Shown: positions 62,180 to 64,000 of the stretch, one piece after another
How positions within the stretch are numbered: position 1 is the first letter of the stretch
How the letters are laid out: every line of letters begins with the position of its first letter
NCBI RefSeq assembly: GCF_005671395.1
Contig: NZ_CP040428.1
Location: 4,908,185 to 4,972,184, forward strand
DNA: 64,000 nucleotides
Reading direction: 5' to 3'
Origin: Jejubacter calystegiae
GTDB lineage: Bacteria; Pseudomonadota; Gammaproteobacteria; Enterobacterales; Enterobacteriaceae
The notes under the pieces: model-generated
Databases searched by the model: none
What the model saw: the letters and a program-made list of their open reading frames with translations, nothing else
Told to the model about the DNA's origin: nothing
Made by a program: the position numbers and the translations under genes

Positions 62180-62486
62180 AAGGAAATACCGCGGCAGAAT
62201 TTCAACAGGCAGCGCTCTACCGATACAGGAGGAACTGCCGGGGGAGCGTAACGAGCATCTGATTGACAAGCCGGATCTGAAATCCGCGATGGACTACTGG
62301 CACAACCCTCTCCGCGATGCCGGGCTGACGGGCGAATACTCCCCTCACGCTCTTCGCTATGCCTGGGCGCAGGATGCGATCCGCTATTACGAGGGGCAGG
62401 GGTTAAGCTACAAAGAGGCGCTGGCGGTAACCTCAACGGATCTGGGACATGGGGATGGGCGAGGACGGTATATCGAGCAAGTATGA
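62180..62486 (+). pseudogene. C-terminal remnant of a phage/island integrase
   Basis: About 100 codons resemble the C-terminus of an integrase-domain tyrosine recombinase: HLIDKPDLKSAMDYW, the HxxR box in SPHALRYAW, DAIRYYEGQG and the LGH box in DLGHGDGRGRY. The catalytic core upstream is missing and the frame ends GRYIEQV-stop, one codon before a Tyr that I recall in relatives (QVY). It lies 85 bases from the guaA 3' end, a known island insertion site. Confidence 0.8.
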
Positions 62487-62500
62487 ATGTACATAAATAA

Positions 62501-62525
62501 AAACCCCCTGTAAAAACAGAGGGTT
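62501..62525. terminator. guaA terminator
   Basis: Stem formed by AACCCCCTGT and ACAGAGGGTT (one mismatch) with an A/T loop; T-rich on the minus strand after the stem, fitting guaA. Confidence 0.75.
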
Positions 62526-62571
62526 GATTGCAGTTTTACCTGTTCATGAAAACTCAGGAAGGGTTATCGGC

Positions 62572-64000
62572 TTATTCCCACTCAATGGTCGCTGGCGGCT
62601 TACCAGAGATGTCATACACCACGCGGGAGATGCCATCCACTTCGTTGATGATGCGGTTAGAGACGCGGCCCAGGAATTCATAAGGCAGATGCGCCCAGTG
62701 AGCGGTCATAAAGTCGATGGTTTCGACGGCACGCAGGGAAACCACCCAGTCGTACTTACGGCCATCGCCCATAACGCCTACCGAACGCACCGGCAGGAAC
62801 ACGGTGAACGCCTGGCTGACTTTGTCGTACAGGTCGGCTTTACGCAGCTCTTCAATGAAAATGGCGTCGGCGCGACGCAGCAGATCGCAGTACTCTTTCT
62901 TCACTTCGCCCAGTACGCGAACGCCCAGACCCGGTCCCGGGAACGGATGGCGATACAGCATCTCGAACGGCAGACCCAGCTCCAGGCCAATCTTGCGCAC
63001 TTCGTCTTTGAACAGCTCTTTCAGCGGTTCAACCAGGCCCATCTTCATCTCTTTCGGCAGGCCGCCCACGTTGTGGTGCGACTTGATGACATGCGCCTTA
63101 CCGGTGGCGGAAGCGGCAGACTCGATAACGTCCGGGTAGATAGTGCCCTGGGCCAGCCACTTCACGTCTTCCAGTTTCAGCGCTTCTTCGTCGAACACTT
63201 CTACGAAGACGCGACCGATAGTTTTACGCTTGGCTTCCGGCTCGTCGATACCGGCCAGTTGTGACAGGAAGCGCTCTTCTGCGGGCACATGAACAATGTT
63301 CAGTCCGAAATGGTCGCCGAACATTTCCATCACCTGCTGGGCTTCGTTCAGACGCAGCAGACCGTTGTCCACGAAGACGCAGGTCAGGCGATCGCCAATG
63401 GCGCGGTGCAACAGCATCGCCGTCACAGAAGAGTCCACGCCGCCGGACAGGCCGAGAATCACTTTATCGTTACCCACCTGCTGGCGGATGCGCTCAACGG
63501 CATCGTCGATGATTTTCGCTGGCGTCCACAGCGCTTCGCAGCCACAGATGTCACGCACGAAGCGTTCCAGCATCCGCAGGCCCTGGCGGGTATGCGTCAC
63601 TTCCGGGTGGAACTGCACGCCGTAGAAGCGTTTTTCTTCGTTAGCCATAATGGCGAACGGACAGGTTTCGGTGCTGGCAACGGTCACAAAACCGTCGGGG
63701 ATGGCGGTCACTTTGTCGCCGTGGCTCATCCAGACATCCAGCAGCGGGTTACCGCTGGCGCTCAGGGCGTCTTCAATGCCTTCCACCAGCATGCTGTCGG
63801 TGGTGACTTCCACCTGGGCATAGCCGAATTCGCGCTCGCTGGAGCCTTCAACCTGGCCACCCAACTGCATCGCCATGGTCTGCATGCCGTAGCACACGCC
63901 GAATACCGGCACTCCCGCTTCAAAGACATACTGCGGCGCACGCGGGCTGTTGGCTTCCGTGGTGCTCTCCGGACCGCCGGAAAGAATAATCCCGTTGGGG
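62572..64000 (-). CDS. guaA: GMP synthase (glutamine-hydrolysing), 5' truncated by window edge
   Basis: Amination of XMP to GMP. The visible 475 residues start within the glutaminase domain (LSGGPEST; nucleophile Cys in [10 protein letters not shown]; His-Glu in QFHPEV), then the ATP pyrophosphatase P-loop LSGGVDSS and the C-terminal dimerisation domain ending PATIEWE. About 50 N-terminal residues lie beyond base 64000. guaB would be upstream. Confidence 0.97.
   Translation of the reverse strand, partial: PNGIILSGGPESTTEANSPRAPQYVFEAGVPVFGVCYGMQTMAMQLGGQVEGSSEREFGYAQVEVTTDSMLVEGIEDALSASGNPLLDVWMSHGDKVTAIPDGFVTVASTETCPFAIMANEEKRFYGVQFHPEVTHTRQGLRMLERFVRDICGCEALWTPAKIIDDAVERIRQQVGNDKVILGLSGGVDSSVTAMLLHRAIGDRLTCVFVDNGLLRLNEAQQVMEMFGDHFGLNIVHVPAEERFLSQLAGIDEPEAKRKTIGRVFVEVFDEEALKLEDVKWLAQGTIYPDVIESAASATGKAHVIKSHHNVGGLPKEMKMGLVEPLKELFKDEVRKIGLELGLPFEMLYRHPFPGPGLGVRVLGEVKKEYCDLLRRADAIFIEELRKADLYDKVSQAFTVFLPVRSVGVMGDGRKYDWVVSLRAVETIDFMTAHWAHLPYEFLGRVSNRIINEVDGISRVVYDISGKPPATIEWE

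Overview
The window is an Enterobacteriaceae chromosome segment of fairly high GC (visual impression, mid to upper 50s percent). Its backbone follows the E. coli K-12 order from maeB to guaA almost gene for gene, with clear departures. The urease order C-E-F-G-D plus a urea transporter and a nickel permease is Yersinia-like, not the Klebsiella D-A-B-C-E-F-G order. The genus cannot be fixed from this window. Both ends cut genes: ureC lacks its 5' part on the left and guaA lacks its 5' part on the right.

Layout. 1-6.3 kb: urease metallocentre genes with urea and nickel uptake, lying beside maeB where E. coli has eut. 6.4-12.8 kb: maeB, an enlarged ERIC element, talA, tktB, nudK. 13.1-27.1 kb: the napFDAGHBC operon, aegA, narQ, narP and acrD; nap and narP are distant from narQ in E. 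coli, so periplasmic nitrate reduction and its sensor pair are clustered here. 27.3-41.8 kb: yffB, dapE, ypfN, a small dinQ-like toxin with a divergent antisense RNA, ypfH, tmcA, ypfJ, purC, bamC, dapA, gcvR, bcp, a DUF2628 gene, perM, bepA, yfgD, hda. 41.9-52.5 kb: uraA, upp, purM, purN, ppk, ppx, yfgF, yfgG. 52.6-62.5 kb: an accessory block in place of yfgH-yfgI, with a LysR/metallo-hydrolase/alpha-beta hydrolase group, two type II toxin-antitoxin pairs, an OxlT-like transporter, a broken LysR gene, an orphan TPR protein, a ketopantoate-reductase homologue and an integrase remnant beside the 3' end of guaA.

The two most interesting non-coding signals are: (1) a dispersed element of about 142 bp present twice (near 12.9 kb and 49.6 kb), each time between two copies of a terminator-type hairpin whose sequence is specific to that locus, as if the element inserts at terminators and duplicates the hairpin; and (2) a complete dinQ/agrB-like type I toxin-antitoxin locus at 29.06-29.49 kb, with a 28-residue hydrophobic peptide, a long leader, and a divergent RNA of about 84 nt that repeats 20 nt of the leader exactly. 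No tRNA, rRNA, CRISPR array or intact insertion sequence was seen.
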